The notes under the pieces are model-generated. The model was not told the origin of the DNA, ran no database searches, and saw nothing but the letters and a program-made list of their open reading frames with translations. 64,000 bases of DNA, taken from the NCBI RefSeq assembly GCF_018278905.1, contig NZ_CP046600.1:5022001-5086000 (forward strand), read 5' to 3'. The translations under genes were made by a program, and so were the position numbers. Below, piece after piece: positions 37,913 to 48,810 of the stretch (position 1 is the first letter of the stretch; each line of letters begins with the position of its first letter). Source of the DNA: Mycobacterium spongiae (GTDB taxonomy: Bacteria > Actinomycetota > Actinomycetes > Mycobacteriales > Mycobacteriaceae).

Positions 37913-39166
37913 TCAGTGAGCTACCGGACACTTGCCGGTGTAGTCGACCTGCCAGTGCTTGATGCCGTTGAGCCAGCCGGACTTCAACCGCTCAGGTGCC
38001 GATATCGGCTTGAGGTCGGGCATGTGGTCCGCCACGGCGTTGAAGATCAGGTCGATGGTCATCTTGGCTAGGTTGGCGCCGATGCAGTAGTGCGCACCGG
38101 TGCCGCCGAAGCCCACGTGCGGATTGGGGCTCCGCAAGATGTTGAACGTGAACGGATCCTCGAAAACCTCTTCGTCAAAGTTTGCCGACCGATAGAACAT
38201 CACGACCCGCTGGCCCTTCTTGATCTGCACGCCGGACAACTCGTAGTCCTCGAGTGCGGTGCGCTGGAACGCGGTGACCGGGGTAGCCCAGCGGACAATC
38301 TCGTCGGCAGCCGTCTCGGGGCGCTCTTTCTTGAACAGCTCCCATTGGTCAGGGTTGTCGGCGAACGCCATCATCCCCTGCGTTATGGAGTTGCGACTGG
38401 TCTCGTTGCCAGCCACGGCAAGCATCACCACGAAGAAGCTGAACTCGTCGTCGGAGAGCTTTTCGCCCTCGATATCGGCTTCGATCAGCGCTGTCACGAT
38501 GTCATCGCCTGGATTCTTGGCCTTGATCTCGGCCATCCGCATCGCATAGGCCATCAACTCCGCGGAGGAGGCCTTCGGGTCGATATGAGCGAACTCGGGG
38601 TCTTCGGTACCGGTCATCTCGTTCGACCAGTCGAACAGCTTGCCGCGGTCTTCCTGCGGGACGCCGATCAAGCCGGCGATCGCCTGCAGCGGCAGTTCAC
38701 ACGACACCTGCTCGACGAAGTCTCCGGAACCGGCGGCCGCCGCGGTTTTGGCAATGTTCTGGGCGCGCTCTTCGAGTTCGCCCCGCAACCGTCCGATGGC
38801 CCGCGGCGTGAAACCCCGAGAGATGATCTTGCGGAGCCGGGTATGGTGCGGCGCGTCCATGTTGAGCATGACGAAGCGCTGCACTTCGATGTCCTCGCGT
38901 GCGATGTCGTTGTGGAACCGCGGTATCACCCCGTCCTGCCAGCTGGAGAAGATGTCGCTACGCCGGGAAATCTCTTTGACGTCCTTGTGCTTGGTGATCG
39001 CCCAGAACCCGCCGTCGTGGAAGCCCCCGCCCTTGCCGGGAGCCTGTGCATTCCACCAGATCGGCTCGGTGGCCCGCACCTCGGCAAACTCATCGATCGG
39101 CAATCGCTGGGCGTAGATCTCGGGGTCGGTGAAATCGAACCCGGGCGGAAGATTCGGACTGGGCAC
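37913..39166 (-). CDS. cyp125: CYP125, cytochrome P450 cholest-4-en-3-one 26(27)-hydroxylase
   Basis: 417 aa from GTG 39166, which has AAGGAG 8-10 nt upstream; longer in-frame starts are not supported by a ribosome site. P450 landmarks: I-helix FFVVMLAVAGNETSRNSITQ, ExxR in DEIVRWATPV, and the heme loop FGGTGAHYCIGANLAKM with the cysteine at about residue 361. It starts side-chain degradation by oxidising C26 up to the acid. First gene of the igr operon. Its upstream region carries a 10-bp tandem repeat, an inverted repeat and the KstR site shared with fadA5. Confidence 0.96.
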   Translation of the reverse strand: MPSPNLPPGFDFTDPEIYAQRLPIDEFAEVRATEPIWWNAQAPGKGGGFHDGGFWAITKHKDVKEISRRSDIFSSWQDGVIPRFHNDIAREDIEVQRFVMLNMDAPHHTRLRKIISRGFTPRAIGRLRGELEERAQNIAKTAAAAGSGDFVEQVSCELPLQAIAGLIGVPQEDRGKLFDWSNEMTGTEDPEFAHIDPKASSAELMAYAMRMAEIKAKNPGDDIVTALIEADIEGEKLSDDEFSFFVVMLAVAGNETSRNSITQGMMAFADNPDQWELFKKERPETAADEIVRWATPVTAFQRTALEDYELSGVQIKKGQRVVMFYRSANFDEEVFEDPFTFNILRSPNPHVGFGGTGAHYCIGANLAKMTIDLIFNAVADHMPDLKPISAPERLKSGWLNGIKHWQVDYTGKCPVAH

Positions 39167-39195
39167 GCTGCTTCTCCTTACTGCTCGTCCTCTTT

Positions 39196-39249
39196 GACTA
39201 GCACTGACTAGCACTGACTAGCACTGACTAGCACTGACTAGCACTGACT
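39196..39249. repeat. Tandem 10-bp repeat (GCACTGACTA) upstream of cyp125
   Basis: Four exact GCACTGACTA units (39201-39240), preceded by GACTA and followed by GCACTGACT, lie 30-83 bp upstream of the cyp125 start codon. This places them in the 5' untranslated region or core promoter. Copy number may vary between strains. Confidence 0.9.
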
Positions 39250-39261
39250 TGCGGTTCCGAA

Positions 39262-39278
39262 CACTAGTTCTCCTAGTG
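39262..39278. promoter_or_regulatory. Inverted repeat in the cyp125-fadA5 gap
   Basis: CACTAG (39262-39267) and CTAGTG (39273-39278) form a 6-bp inverted repeat with a 5-bp spacer, about 96 bp upstream of cyp125. It could be a second regulator's operator; no known consensus is recognised. Confidence 0.4.
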
Positions 39279-39351
39279 AGACCCTGTTGCCAGTAAAACA
39301 TGCCTTCACCGCAGATAAAAGGCGCTGAGGCATCCTTGCTTGTCATAGTAA

Positions 39352-39365
39352 TGAAACGTGTTCTA
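39352..39365. promoter_or_regulatory. KstR operator of fadA5 (and probably the cyp125 operon)
   Basis: TGAAACGTGTTCTA fits the KstR consensus. It ends 10 bp before the fadA5 ATG and lies 186 bp from the cyp125 start, the only KstR site in this divergent gap. Confidence 0.88.
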
Positions 39366-39366
39366 G

Positions 39367-40548
<1,182 letters not shown>

Positions 40549-40555
40549 TCGACCA

Positions 40556-41432
<877 letters not shown>

Positions 41433-41461
41433 CCTCGACCCGCAACCCTAGGCGCGCAGCC

Positions 41462-42373
41462 TTAGGAGCCCGCGCCGTAGACGGGCATCGGCGGCCGCGA
41501 CTTGGACAGCAGACCGCTGACGACTTGGCCCAGCTCAGCTGGGTCCCACTTGGCGCCCTTATCAGCCTGAGGGCCGTGCGCCCAGCCCTCGGCAACGCGG
41601 ACAATGCCGCCCTCGACCTCGAAAACCCTGCCGGTCACGTCACGGGATTGCGTGCTACCGAGCCAAACCACCAGCGGCGAAACATTTTCCGGCGCCATCG
41701 CGTCGAATCCCGCATCCGGCTTTGCCATCATGTCGGCGAATACGGTCTCGGTCATCCGCGTGCGAGCTGACGGAGCGATGGCATTGACGGTGACGCCGTA
41801 GCGACCCATTTCCGCGGCGCCGACGAGCGTCATCGCCGCGACGCCGGCCTTGGCGGCACTGTAGTTCCCCTGCCCGACGCTGCCCTGCAAGCCAGCGCCC
41901 GAACTGGTGTTAATGATCCGTGCATCAACGGCTTTGCCCGCTTTTGACAACCCGCGCCAATACGACCCAGCGTGCCGCATCATGGCGAAGTGGCCCTTGA
42001 GGTGCACGGCGATGACGGCATCGAATTCCTCTTCGCTGGTGTTGGCCATCATCCGGTCCCGCACGATGCCGGCGTTGTTAACCAGGACATCCAGACCGCC
42101 GAAGGCCTCGACCGCCGACTGAATCAGACCGGCTGCCTGATCCCAGTCCGCGACATTGGACCCGTTTGCGACGGCTTCGCCACCGGCCGTGGTGATCTCG
42201 TCGACGACGCTCTGCGCCGCGCTGCCGCCTCCCGCGGGCGAACCGTCCAGCCCCACGCCGATGTCGTTGACCACCACGCGCGCGCCCTCGGAAGCGAACG
42301 CGAGCGCGTGCGCGCGACCGATACCGCCGCCCGCTCCGGTGACGATGACTACCCGGCCATCGAGCAAGCCCAT
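41462..42373 (-). CDS. Short-chain dehydrogenase (Rv3548c-like, 17-beta-HSD4 type)
   Basis: 303 aa. SDR signatures: VVIVTGAGGGIGRAHALAFA, LDVLVNNAGIVRDRM, INTSSGAGLQGSVGQGNYSA-type active serine and YSAAK motif, and a C-terminal extension GRVFEVEGG. This resembles the (3R)-hydroxyacyl-CoA dehydrogenase part of peroxisomal multifunctional enzyme. AAGGAG precedes the ATG. It is downstream of the Rv3549c-like SDR in a KstR2-controlled operon, suggesting a C/D-ring step. Confidence 0.92.
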   Translation of the reverse strand: MGLLDGRVVIVTGAGGGIGRAHALAFASEGARVVVNDIGVGLDGSPAGGGSAAQSVVDEITTAGGEAVANGSNVADWDQAAGLIQSAVEAFGGLDVLVNNAGIVRDRMMANTSEEEFDAVIAVHLKGHFAMMRHAGSYWRGLSKAGKAVDARIINTSSGAGLQGSVGQGNYSAAKAGVAAMTLVGAAEMGRYGVTVNAIAPSARTRMTETVFADMMAKPDAGFDAMAPENVSPLVVWLGSTQSRDVTGRVFEVEGGIVRVAEGWAHGPQADKGAKWDPAELGQVVSGLLSKSRPPMPVYGAGS

Positions 42374-42392
42374 ACTTATTGCTCCTTACTTG

Positions 42393-43172
42393 TCACTTGT
42401 TGGCACTCGAGGCCGCCAGATACGGCGGAGACTCGCCGCCACCGTGCAGCTCCAGCGTCGCCCCGCTGATGTACGAAGCTAAGTCAGAGGCCAAAAATGC
42501 CGCGGCCCAGCCGATGTCGGCAGGACGAGCCAGCCGGCCCAGCGGCACCGTGCTGGCCACTCGGGCGACCGACTCGGCATCGCCGTAGAACAGTTCTGAC
42601 TGTTCGGTTTCCACCATGCCGACGACCAGCGCATTGACCCGAATCTTAGGAGCCCACTCCATGGCTAGCGTGGCAGTGAGGTTTTCAAAACCCGCCTTAG
42701 CGGCGCCATAGGCGGCGGTACCCGGGGAGGGTCGGCGACCGCTGACACTGCACACGTTGACGATCGAGCCGCCGTTGGGCTGTTCTTGCATGAGCGCATT
42801 GGCGTGCTGTGAAACGAGCAGTGGTGCAAGCAAATTGAGTTCAACGATCTTCCGGTGGAAATTGGGGGTCGCTTCAGCCGCCAACGCGTAGGGAGATCCG
42901 CCGGCGTTGTTCACAAGCACATCCAGGCGGCCGTGTTCTTCGCCGATCGCACTCATGAGTCGAGCCACCGAATCTTCGTCGCGAATATCGCAGCAGTGGA
43001 ACTCATACGGCAGGGTTTCGACGGCTCGCCGCGCACAGGTAATCACCGTCGCGCCCTGCTCGGCGAACACGGAGCTGATTCCCGCGCCAACGCCTCGCAC
43101 ACCGCCGGTCACCAGAACCACCCGTCCGGCCAATCCCACATTGATGGCGTCGGCTGAGTGGGGGCGGGTCAC
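42393..43172 (-). CDS. Short-chain dehydrogenase (Rv3549c-like)
   Basis: 259 aa from GTG 43172, equal to the H37Rv length; the longer in-frame ATG would cross the KstR2 operator and the echA20 start. Rossmann motif VVLVTGGVRGVGAGIS, LDVLVNNAGGSPYA, VCSVSGRRPSPGTAAYGAAK with the serine, tyrosine and lysine, then VNALVVGMVETEQSE. Substrate unknown, likely a HIP-pathway hydroxyacyl-CoA. Divergent from echA20. Confidence 0.92.
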   Translation of the reverse strand: MTRPHSADAINVGLAGRVVLVTGGVRGVGAGISSVFAEQGATVITCARRAVETLPYEFHCCDIRDEDSVARLMSAIGEEHGRLDVLVNNAGGSPYALAAEATPNFHRKIVELNLLAPLLVSQHANALMQEQPNGGSIVNVCSVSGRRPSPGTAAYGAAKAGFENLTATLAMEWAPKIRVNALVVGMVETEQSELFYGDAESVARVASTVPLGRLARPADIGWAAAFLASDLASYISGATLELHGGGESPPYLAASSANK

Positions 43173-43187
43173 TGTGTTAGTGTACCA

Positions 43188-43201
43188 AGCAAGTGCTTGC
43201 T
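43188..43201. promoter_or_regulatory. KstR2 operator between Rv3549c-like gene and echA20
   Basis: AGCAAGTGCTTGCT fits the KstR2 consensus ANCAAGNNCTTGNT at every fixed position. It lies 15 bp from the SDR GTG and 26 bp before the echA20 ATG, so it should control both directions. KstR2 responds to HIP-CoA. Confidence 0.9.
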
Positions 43202-43227
43202 TAGGTAGCGACCCCACAGGAAGTCCC

Positions 43228-43971
43228 ATGCCGATCACCTCCACCACGGCCGAACCAGGCATCGTCGCGGTCACCGTGGACTACCCGCCCGTCAACGCCA
43301 TCCCGTCCCAGGGGTGGTTCGAACTCGCCGACGCCATCACGGCCGCGGGTGCCAATCCCGACACCCGAGCGGTGATCCTTCGCGCCGAAGGCCGCGGTTT
43401 CAACGCCGGGGTAGACATCAAGGAGATGCAGCGCACGCAGGGGTTCACCGCCCTGATCGACGCCAACCGCGGCTGCTTCGCCGCCTTCCGCGCCGTCTAC
43501 GAGTGTGCGGTCCCGGTGATTGCGGCGGTCAACGGCTTCTGCGTGGGTGGCGGCATCGGCCTGGTTGGCAACTCCGACGTCATCGTGGCCTCCGACGACG
43601 CCACCTTCGGGCTCCCGGAAGTCGAACGAGGCGCCCTCGGCGCGGCCACGCATCTGTCGCGGCTCGTGCCCCAACACATGATGCGGCGGCTGTTCTTCAC
43701 TGCCGCGACAGTGGACGCAGCAACCCTGCATCACTTCGGCTCGGTGCACGAGGTGGTGGCCCGCGCGGAACTCGACGAGGCGGCTTTGCGAGTCGCACGT
43801 GATATCGCCGCGAAAGACACCCGGGTCATCCGCGCTGCCAAGGAGGCGCTCAACCTCATTGACGTGCAGCGGGTGAACTCGAGTTATCGCATGGAGCAAG
43901 GCTTTACCTTCGAGCTCAACCTGGCCGGAGTGGCAGACGAGCACCGCGACGCGTTCGTGGAGAAGTCGTGA
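43228..43971 (+). CDS. echA20: EchA20, C/D-ring-opening crotonase-family hydrolase
   Basis: 247 aa from ATG 43228, the family length. Crotonase motifs: AEGRGFNAGVDIKEMQ, NGFCVGGGIGLVGNSD and FGLPEVERGALGAATHL. In M. tuberculosis EchA20 hydrolytically opens the last steroid ring (HIEC-CoA). A much longer in-frame open region upstream is antisense to the SDR and is not used. A MIRU-like element separates it from ipdA. Confidence 0.95.
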   Translation: MPITSTTAEPGIVAVTVDYPPVNAIPSQGWFELADAITAAGANPDTRAVILRAEGRGFNAGVDIKEMQRTQGFTALIDANRGCFAAFRAVYECAVPVIAAVNGFCVGGGIGLVGNSDVIVASDDATFGLPEVERGALGAATHLSRLVPQHMMRRLFFTAATVDAATLHHFGSVHEVVARAELDEAALRVARDIAAKDTRVIRAAKEALNLIDVQRVNSSYRMEQGFTFELNLAGVADEHRDAFVEKS

Positions 43972-44044
43972 GGCCGGCGACGATGAGAAGAGTAGCGATG
44001 AGGTGGGGGTACCGCCCGCGTGCGGGGGAGAGCGGCGCATAGTG
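43969..44044 (+). repeat. MIRU-like interspersed repeat between echA20 and ipdA
   Basis: The 70-bp gap holds GAGGTGGGGGTACCGCCCGC (44000-44019) followed by GTGCGGGGGAGAGCGGCGC, with a CCCGC/GCGGG hairpin (44015-44026). This closely resembles mycobacterial interspersed repetitive units, which sit between operon genes and bridge a stop codon and the next start codon. Here it bridges the echA20 TGA (43969) and the ipdA GTG (44042). Assignment is from memory of the MIRU sequence. Confidence 0.8.
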
Positions 44045-44926
44045 CGGGACAAACGAACCACCCTCGACGAGGCCGTTGCGCAGTTGCGCAGCGGCATGAC
44101 GATCGGTATCGCCGGCTGGGGATCACGGCGCAAGCCGATGGCATTCGTGCGCGCCATGCTCCGTTCGGACGTCACCGACTTGACCGTGGTGACCTATGGC
44201 GGGCCCGACCTGGGCCTGCTGTGCTCGGCCGGCAAGGTACGCCGTGTCTACTACGGATTCGTCTCGCTGGACTCCCCGCCCTTCTACGACCCGTGGTTCG
44301 CCAAAGCCCGCACCAGCGGCACGATCGAGGCCCGGGAAATGGACGAGGGCATGCTCCGCTGTGGGCTGCAGGCCGCCGCCCAGCGGCTACCGTTTCTACC
44401 CATCCGCGCCGGGATGGGTAGTTCGGTGCCCGATTTCTGGGAAGGAGAGCTGCGCACCGTCACCAGCCCCTACCCGGCCCCCGACGGCCGACATGAGACT
44501 CTGACCGCCATGCCGGCGCTGCGCCTGGACGCCGCGTTTGCCCATCTCAATCTAGGTGATTGCCACGGCAACGCCGCATATACCGGGATCGACCCGTACT
44601 TCGACGACCTGTTCCTGATGGCTGCCGAGAAGCGGTTCCTGTCGGTGGAACGGATCGTCTCGACTCAAGAGCTGGTCGAAACGGTGCCGCCGCAATCGCT
44701 TTTGGTGAACCGCATGATGGTCGACGCGGTCGTGGAGGCACCTCGTGGTTCCCACTTCACCACCGCTGCACCGGACTACGGGCGTGACGAGAAATTCCAA
44801 CGCCACTATGCCGAAGCAGCATCGACGACAGACGGCTGGCAGAAGTTCGTACAGACCTACTTGTCTGGGACCGAGGACGATTATCAAGCGGCCGTGCGCG
44901 CGTTCGGAGAGGAGAACTCATCGTGA
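44042..44926 (+). CDS. ipdA: IpdA, alpha subunit of COCHEA-CoA hydrolase (CoA-transferase fold)
   Basis: 294 aa from GTG 44042. CoA-transferase family I alpha-type sequence: LRSGMTIGIAGWGSRRKP, DLTVVTYGGPDLGLL and LNLGDCHGNAAYTG. With IpdB it hydrolyses the last carbocycle-derived CoA ester (COCHEA-CoA) of cholesterol rings C/D rather than transferring CoA. An ATG 13 codons upstream would place the start inside the MIRU-like element. It overlaps ipdB by 4 bp (GTGA). Confidence 0.94.
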   Translation: MRDKRTTLDEAVAQLRSGMTIGIAGWGSRRKPMAFVRAMLRSDVTDLTVVTYGGPDLGLLCSAGKVRRVYYGFVSLDSPPFYDPWFAKARTSGTIEAREMDEGMLRCGLQAAAQRLPFLPIRAGMGSSVPDFWEGELRTVTSPYPAPDGRHETLTAMPALRLDAAFAHLNLGDCHGNAAYTGIDPYFDDLFLMAAEKRFLSVERIVSTQELVETVPPQSLLVNRMMVDAVVEAPRGSHFTTAAPDYGRDEKFQRHYAEAASTTDGWQKFVQTYLSGTEDDYQAAVRAFGEENSS

Positions 44927-45666
44927 GCACCCGAGCCGAGGTATGTGCGGTTGCGTGCGCCGAATTGTTCCGGGACGCAGGCGAGATCATGATCAGCCCG
45001 ATGACCACGATGGTTTCCGTCGGGGCGCGGCTCGCCCGCCTGACCTTCTCCCCGGACATCCTGCTGACCGACGGTGAAGCTCAGCTGCTGGCGGACACCC
45101 CGTCGCTCGGTGCCACCGGAGCCGTTGAGGGCTGGATGCCGTTTGGCCGCGTGTTCGAGACCTTGGCCTGGGGACGGCGGCATGTCGTGATGGGCGCCAA
45201 TCAGGTTGACCGCTACGGTAATCAGAACATCTCGTCCTTCGGACCGCTGCAACATCCGACCCGGCAGATGTTCGGCGTTCGGGGCTCGCCCGGCAACACG
45301 ATCAACCACGCGACCAGCTACTGGGTCGGCAACCACTCCACGCGAGTGTTCTGTGAGAAGGTCGACGTCGTCGCCGGAATCGGTTACGACAAGGTTGATC
45401 CGGACAATCCGGCGTTCCGCTTCGTCAACGTCTACCGGGTGGTGTCCAACCTCGGCGTGTTCGACTTCGACGGCCCGGACCACACCATGCGAGCCCGCAC
45501 ACTGCACCCCGGCGTGTCACCCGATGATGTCCGTGAGGCCACCTCGTTCACCGTTCATGGTCTCGATGAGGCGGAAGAGACCCGGCTCCCGACCGCTGAA
45601 GAACTACGCCTTGTTCGCGATGTCATCGATCCGAGAGCACTGCGCGACAGGGAGATTCGGTCATGA
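44923..45666 (+). CDS. ipdB: IpdB, beta subunit of COCHEA-CoA hydrolase
   Basis: 247 aa. CoA-transferase beta-type fold: ISPMTTMVSVGARLARLT, MGANQVDRYGNQNISSFG and VRGSPGNTINHATSYWVGN. The active-site glutamate of true CoA transferases is replaced in this subfamily, consistent with hydrolase activity. GTG start overlaps the ipdA stop; its own stop overlaps the ipdC ATG, so the three are coupled. Confidence 0.94.
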   Translation: MSTRAEVCAVACAELFRDAGEIMISPMTTMVSVGARLARLTFSPDILLTDGEAQLLADTPSLGATGAVEGWMPFGRVFETLAWGRRHVVMGANQVDRYGNQNISSFGPLQHPTRQMFGVRGSPGNTINHATSYWVGNHSTRVFCEKVDVVAGIGYDKVDPDNPAFRFVNVYRVVSNLGVFDFDGPDHTMRARTLHPGVSPDDVREATSFTVHGLDEAEETRLPTAEELRLVRDVIDPRALRDREIRS

Positions 45667-46730
45667 AACTACGCACGCCGCTGACCGAACTGGTCGGCGT
45701 CGAGCATCCAGTGGTGCAAACCGGGATGGGCTGGGTCGCCGGTGCCCGGCTGGTGTCGGCCACTGCAAACGCCGGCGGGCTGGGCATTTTAGCCTCAGCC
45801 ACTATGACCATCGACGAGCTCGCGACCGCCATCGGCAAAGTCAAGGCCACCACCGATCGGCCATTCGGGGTGAACATCCGCGCCGATGCCGCCGACGCCG
45901 CAGACCGCGTTGAGCTGATGATTCGCGAGGGCGTCAAAGTGGCGTCGTTCGCGCTGGCACCGAAACAGGAACTCATCGTCCGCCTCAAAGAGGCCGGGGC
46001 GGTGGTCATCCCGTCGATCGGTGCTGCCAAACACGCGCGCAAGGTGGCGGCCTGGGGTGCGGACACCATGATCGTCCAAGGCGGCGAAGGCGGGGGGCAC
46101 ACCGGACCGGTCGCGACCACGCTGCTGCTGCCGTCGGTGCTCGACGCCGTGGCGGGCAGCGGAATCCCGGTGGTAGCCGCGGGCGGCTTCTTCGACGGCC
46201 GCGGGCTGGCCGCGGCGTTGTCCTACGGCGCTGCCGGGGTAGCGATGGGCACCCGGTTTCTGCTTACCTCGGATTCCACTGTTCCTGATGCGGTCAAACG
46301 GCGCTATTTGGAGGCGGCGCTGGACGGCACCGTGGTTACCACCCGAGTCGACGGCATGCCCCACCGGGTGTTACGCACCGGGCTGGTCGATAGGCTGGAA
46401 AGCGGCTCACGAGCAAGGGGTTTCACGGCCGCGATCCGAAATGCCGGAAAGTTCAAGCAGATGTCGAGGATGACGTGGCGATCGATGATCCGTGATGGAT
46501 TGGCGATGCGTCACGGCAAGGACTTGACATGGTCGCAAGTGGTGATGGCGGCCAACACGCCCATGCTGCTCAAGGCCGGGTTGGTTGAAGGCAACCTCGA
46601 CGCCGGAGTACTAGCCTCCGGCCAGGTGGCGGGGATCCTCGGCGACCTGCCGTCGTGCGCTGAATTGATTGAGTCGATCGTCGACGACGCCGTAGCTCAC
46701 TTGCGGGCGGCCGCTTCACTGGTGGAGTAG
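45663..46730 (+). CDS. ipdC: IpdC, flavin-dependent HIP-pathway reductase/dehydrogenase
   Basis: 355 aa nitronate-monooxygenase-like TIM barrel: HPVVQTGMGWVAGARLVSAT, NAGGLGILASATMT, IVQGGEGGGHTGPVATTLL and VAAGGFFDGRGLAAALSYGA. The GGEGGGH and AAGGF segments bind FMN. In M. tuberculosis it acts on a hydroxylated HIP-CoA intermediate. It is coupled to ipdB by ATGA and is followed 30 bp later by fdxB. Confidence 0.92.
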   Translation: MKLRTPLTELVGVEHPVVQTGMGWVAGARLVSATANAGGLGILASATMTIDELATAIGKVKATTDRPFGVNIRADAADAADRVELMIREGVKVASFALAPKQELIVRLKEAGAVVIPSIGAAKHARKVAAWGADTMIVQGGEGGGHTGPVATTLLLPSVLDAVAGSGIPVVAAGGFFDGRGLAAALSYGAAGVAMGTRFLLTSDSTVPDAVKRRYLEAALDGTVVTTRVDGMPHRVLRTGLVDRLESGSRARGFTAAIRNAGKFKQMSRMTWRSMIRDGLAMRHGKDLTWSQVVMAANTPMLLKAGLVEGNLDAGVLASGQVAGILGDLPSCAELIESIVDDAVAHLRAAASLVE

Positions 46731-46760
46731 TTGACGCGTGTCGAGTAGGCTTGTCCAGCT

Positions 46761-48782
46761 ATGTCGACCATCGAAGCCATAGGTTCTTCGGCGCCCGAAT
46801 CTGCCGCACACCATGCGTTGCCGGATCCCGGCGAATCGGTGCCCAAGCTCGCGCTCCCAACGGTCGGGATCTTCCTCGCCGCGTTGACCGCCTTCGTCGT
46901 GTCGACAGTCGGCTACATCAACGGGTGGGTCCCGATCTGGGCCACGATCCCGGTCAACGCCGCGGTGACTTTTGTGATGTTCACGGTGGTACACGACGCA
47001 TCGCACTACTCGATCAGCGCCACTCGATGGGTGAACGGCCTGCTCGGACGCCTCGCGTTTCTTTTCGTCGGTCCCGTGGTCGCGTTCCCGGCGTTCGGAT
47101 ACATCCACATCCAGCATCACCGGCACTCCAACGACGACGATGAAGATCCGGACACATTCGCCTCCCACGGCTCGCTGTGGGTGCTGCCGCTGCGCTGGTC
47201 GATGGTCGAGTACTTCTACCTCAGGTACTACCTCCCGCGTGCCCGCAGCCGGCCGGTTGCCGAGGTCGCCGAAACGCTCGTGATGCTGACCCTGAGCCTG
47301 ACAGGCCTGACCATCGCGATCGTCACCGGAAACCTCTGGACACTTGCCGTTGTCTTTCTGATCCCGCAACGCATCGGACTCGCCGTGCTGGCTTGGTGGT
47401 TCGATTGGCTCCCGCATCACGGTTTGGAGGACACCCAACGCAGCAATCGATATCGCGCGACCCGCAATCGCGTCGGCGCGGAGTGGTTGTTCACGCCGGT
47501 GTTGCTATCGCAGAACTACCACCTGGTGCACCACCTGCATCCCTCGGTGCCCTTCTACCGGTACCTCCGGACGTGGCGGCGCAACGAGGAGGCCTACCTG
47601 GAGCGCGACGCGGCGATCTCCACAGTCTTTGGCCAGCAACTGAATCCGGACGAGTTCCGGGAATGGAAGCGGCTTAACGGCAGACTCTCCAAGCTGCTAC
47701 CGGTGCGGATGCCGGCCCGTTCGAGTTCGCCGCACGCGGTACTGCATCGCATCCCGGTTGCCTCGGTCGATCCGATCACCGCCGACAGCACTTTGGTGAC
47801 TTTCGCGGTACCCGAAGATTTGCGGGACGCGTTCCGGTTCGAGCCGGGCCAACACGTGACGGTGCGCACCGATCTGGGCGGCCAGGGCGTCCGCCGCAAC
47901 TACTCGATCTGCGCCCCGGCCACCCGGGCTCAGTTGCGAATCGCTGTCAAACACATTCCGGGCGGAGCGTTCTCCACGTTTGTGGCGAATGGCCTCCAGG
48001 CCGGCGATGTTCTCGAATTGATGACTCCGACGGGCCGATTCGGGACCCCGTTGGATCCCTTGAACCAGAAGCACTATGTGGGCGTCGTCGCCGGGAGCGG
48101 AATCACGCCGGTGCTGTCCATCCTGGCCACCACGCTGGGGATCGAGACCGAAAGCCGGTTCACGCTGATCTATGGCAATCGCACCAAGGAGTCAACGATG
48201 TTTCGGGCGGAGCTCGACCGTCTGGAGTCGCGCTACGCCGATCGGCTCGAAGTCGTACATGTGCTGTCGAACGAACCCCTGCACACTCCGGAGCTGCGGG
48301 GCCGCATTGACGAGGAAAAACTCAACGGATGGCTGTCCAGCAGCCTGCAGCCCGACAGTGTGGACCAGTGGTTCATCTGCGGTCCGCTGGAGATGACCAC
48401 CACAGTGCGAGACACCTTGATCGAGCACCGGGTGGACGCGGAGCGCATTCGCCTGGAGCTCTTCTACGGGTATGACACACCGTCGGCACCCGCGGACGGG
48501 TATGAGGCTGCGACTGTGACCTTCACGTTGTCCGGGCAGCAGGATACGTTCGATCTGACACCAGGCGACTCGATCCTGGAAGGCGCGCTGCAGCGACGCA
48601 GCGATGTTCCCTACGCCTGCATGGGCGGCGCGTGCGGCACGTGCCGGGCCAAACTCGTGGAGGGCGATGCGACGATGGATCACAACTTCGCTCTGGGACG
48701 CGCGGAGCTCGACGCCGGCTACATCCTTACCTGTCAGTCGCATCCAACGACGCCATTCGTCGCTGTCGATTACGACGCTTGA
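46761..48782 (+). CDS. fdxB: FdxB, desaturase-reductase-ferredoxin fusion
   Basis: 673 aa in three parts. Residues ~35-310 form a membrane fatty-acid-desaturase/hydroxylase-like domain with histidine boxes VHDASHYS (78-84), HIQHHRHSND (~116-125) and NYHLVHHLHPSVPFY. Residues ~325-570 are a ferredoxin-NADP reductase domain (RRNYSICAPA for FAD, VVAGSGITPVLSILA for NADPH). Residues ~585-673 are a plant-type [2Fe-2S] domain with CMGGACGTCRAK and a late cysteine in LTCQSHP. This is a self-sufficient oxygenase architecture; its substrate is unproven. It converges with the PE_PGRS gene, 28 bp between stops. Confidence 0.92.
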   Translation: MSTIEAIGSSAPESAAHHALPDPGESVPKLALPTVGIFLAALTAFVVSTVGYINGWVPIWATIPVNAAVTFVMFTVVHDASHYSISATRWVNGLLGRLAFLFVGPVVAFPAFGYIHIQHHRHSNDDDEDPDTFASHGSLWVLPLRWSMVEYFYLRYYLPRARSRPVAEVAETLVMLTLSLTGLTIAIVTGNLWTLAVVFLIPQRIGLAVLAWWFDWLPHHGLEDTQRSNRYRATRNRVGAEWLFTPVLLSQNYHLVHHLHPSVPFYRYLRTWRRNEEAYLERDAAISTVFGQQLNPDEFREWKRLNGRLSKLLPVRMPARSSSPHAVLHRIPVASVDPITADSTLVTFAVPEDLRDAFRFEPGQHVTVRTDLGGQGVRRNYSICAPATRAQLRIAVKHIPGGAFSTFVANGLQAGDVLELMTPTGRFGTPLDPLNQKHYVGVVAGSGITPVLSILATTLGIETESRFTLIYGNRTKESTMFRAELDRLESRYADRLEVVHVLSNEPLHTPELRGRIDEEKLNGWLSSSLQPDSVDQWFICGPLEMTTTVRDTLIEHRVDAERIRLELFYGYDTPSAPADGYEAATVTFTLSGQQDTFDLTPGDSILEGALQRRSDVPYACMGGACGTCRAKLVEGDATMDHNFALGRAELDAGYILTCQSHPTTPFVAVDYDA

Positions 48783-48810
48783 GCGGCCCGCGTGCAGGTA
48801 GCTCAGATGA

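Noticed and set aside
42907..43227. Long N-terminal extension of EchA20
   Set aside because: The extension is antisense to the Rv3549c-like SDR and crosses the KstR2 operator; ATG 43228 gives the family length.
46731..46751. TTGACG ... TAGGCT as a promoter for fdxB
   Set aside because: The spacing of about 9 bp is too short for a sigma-70-type promoter.
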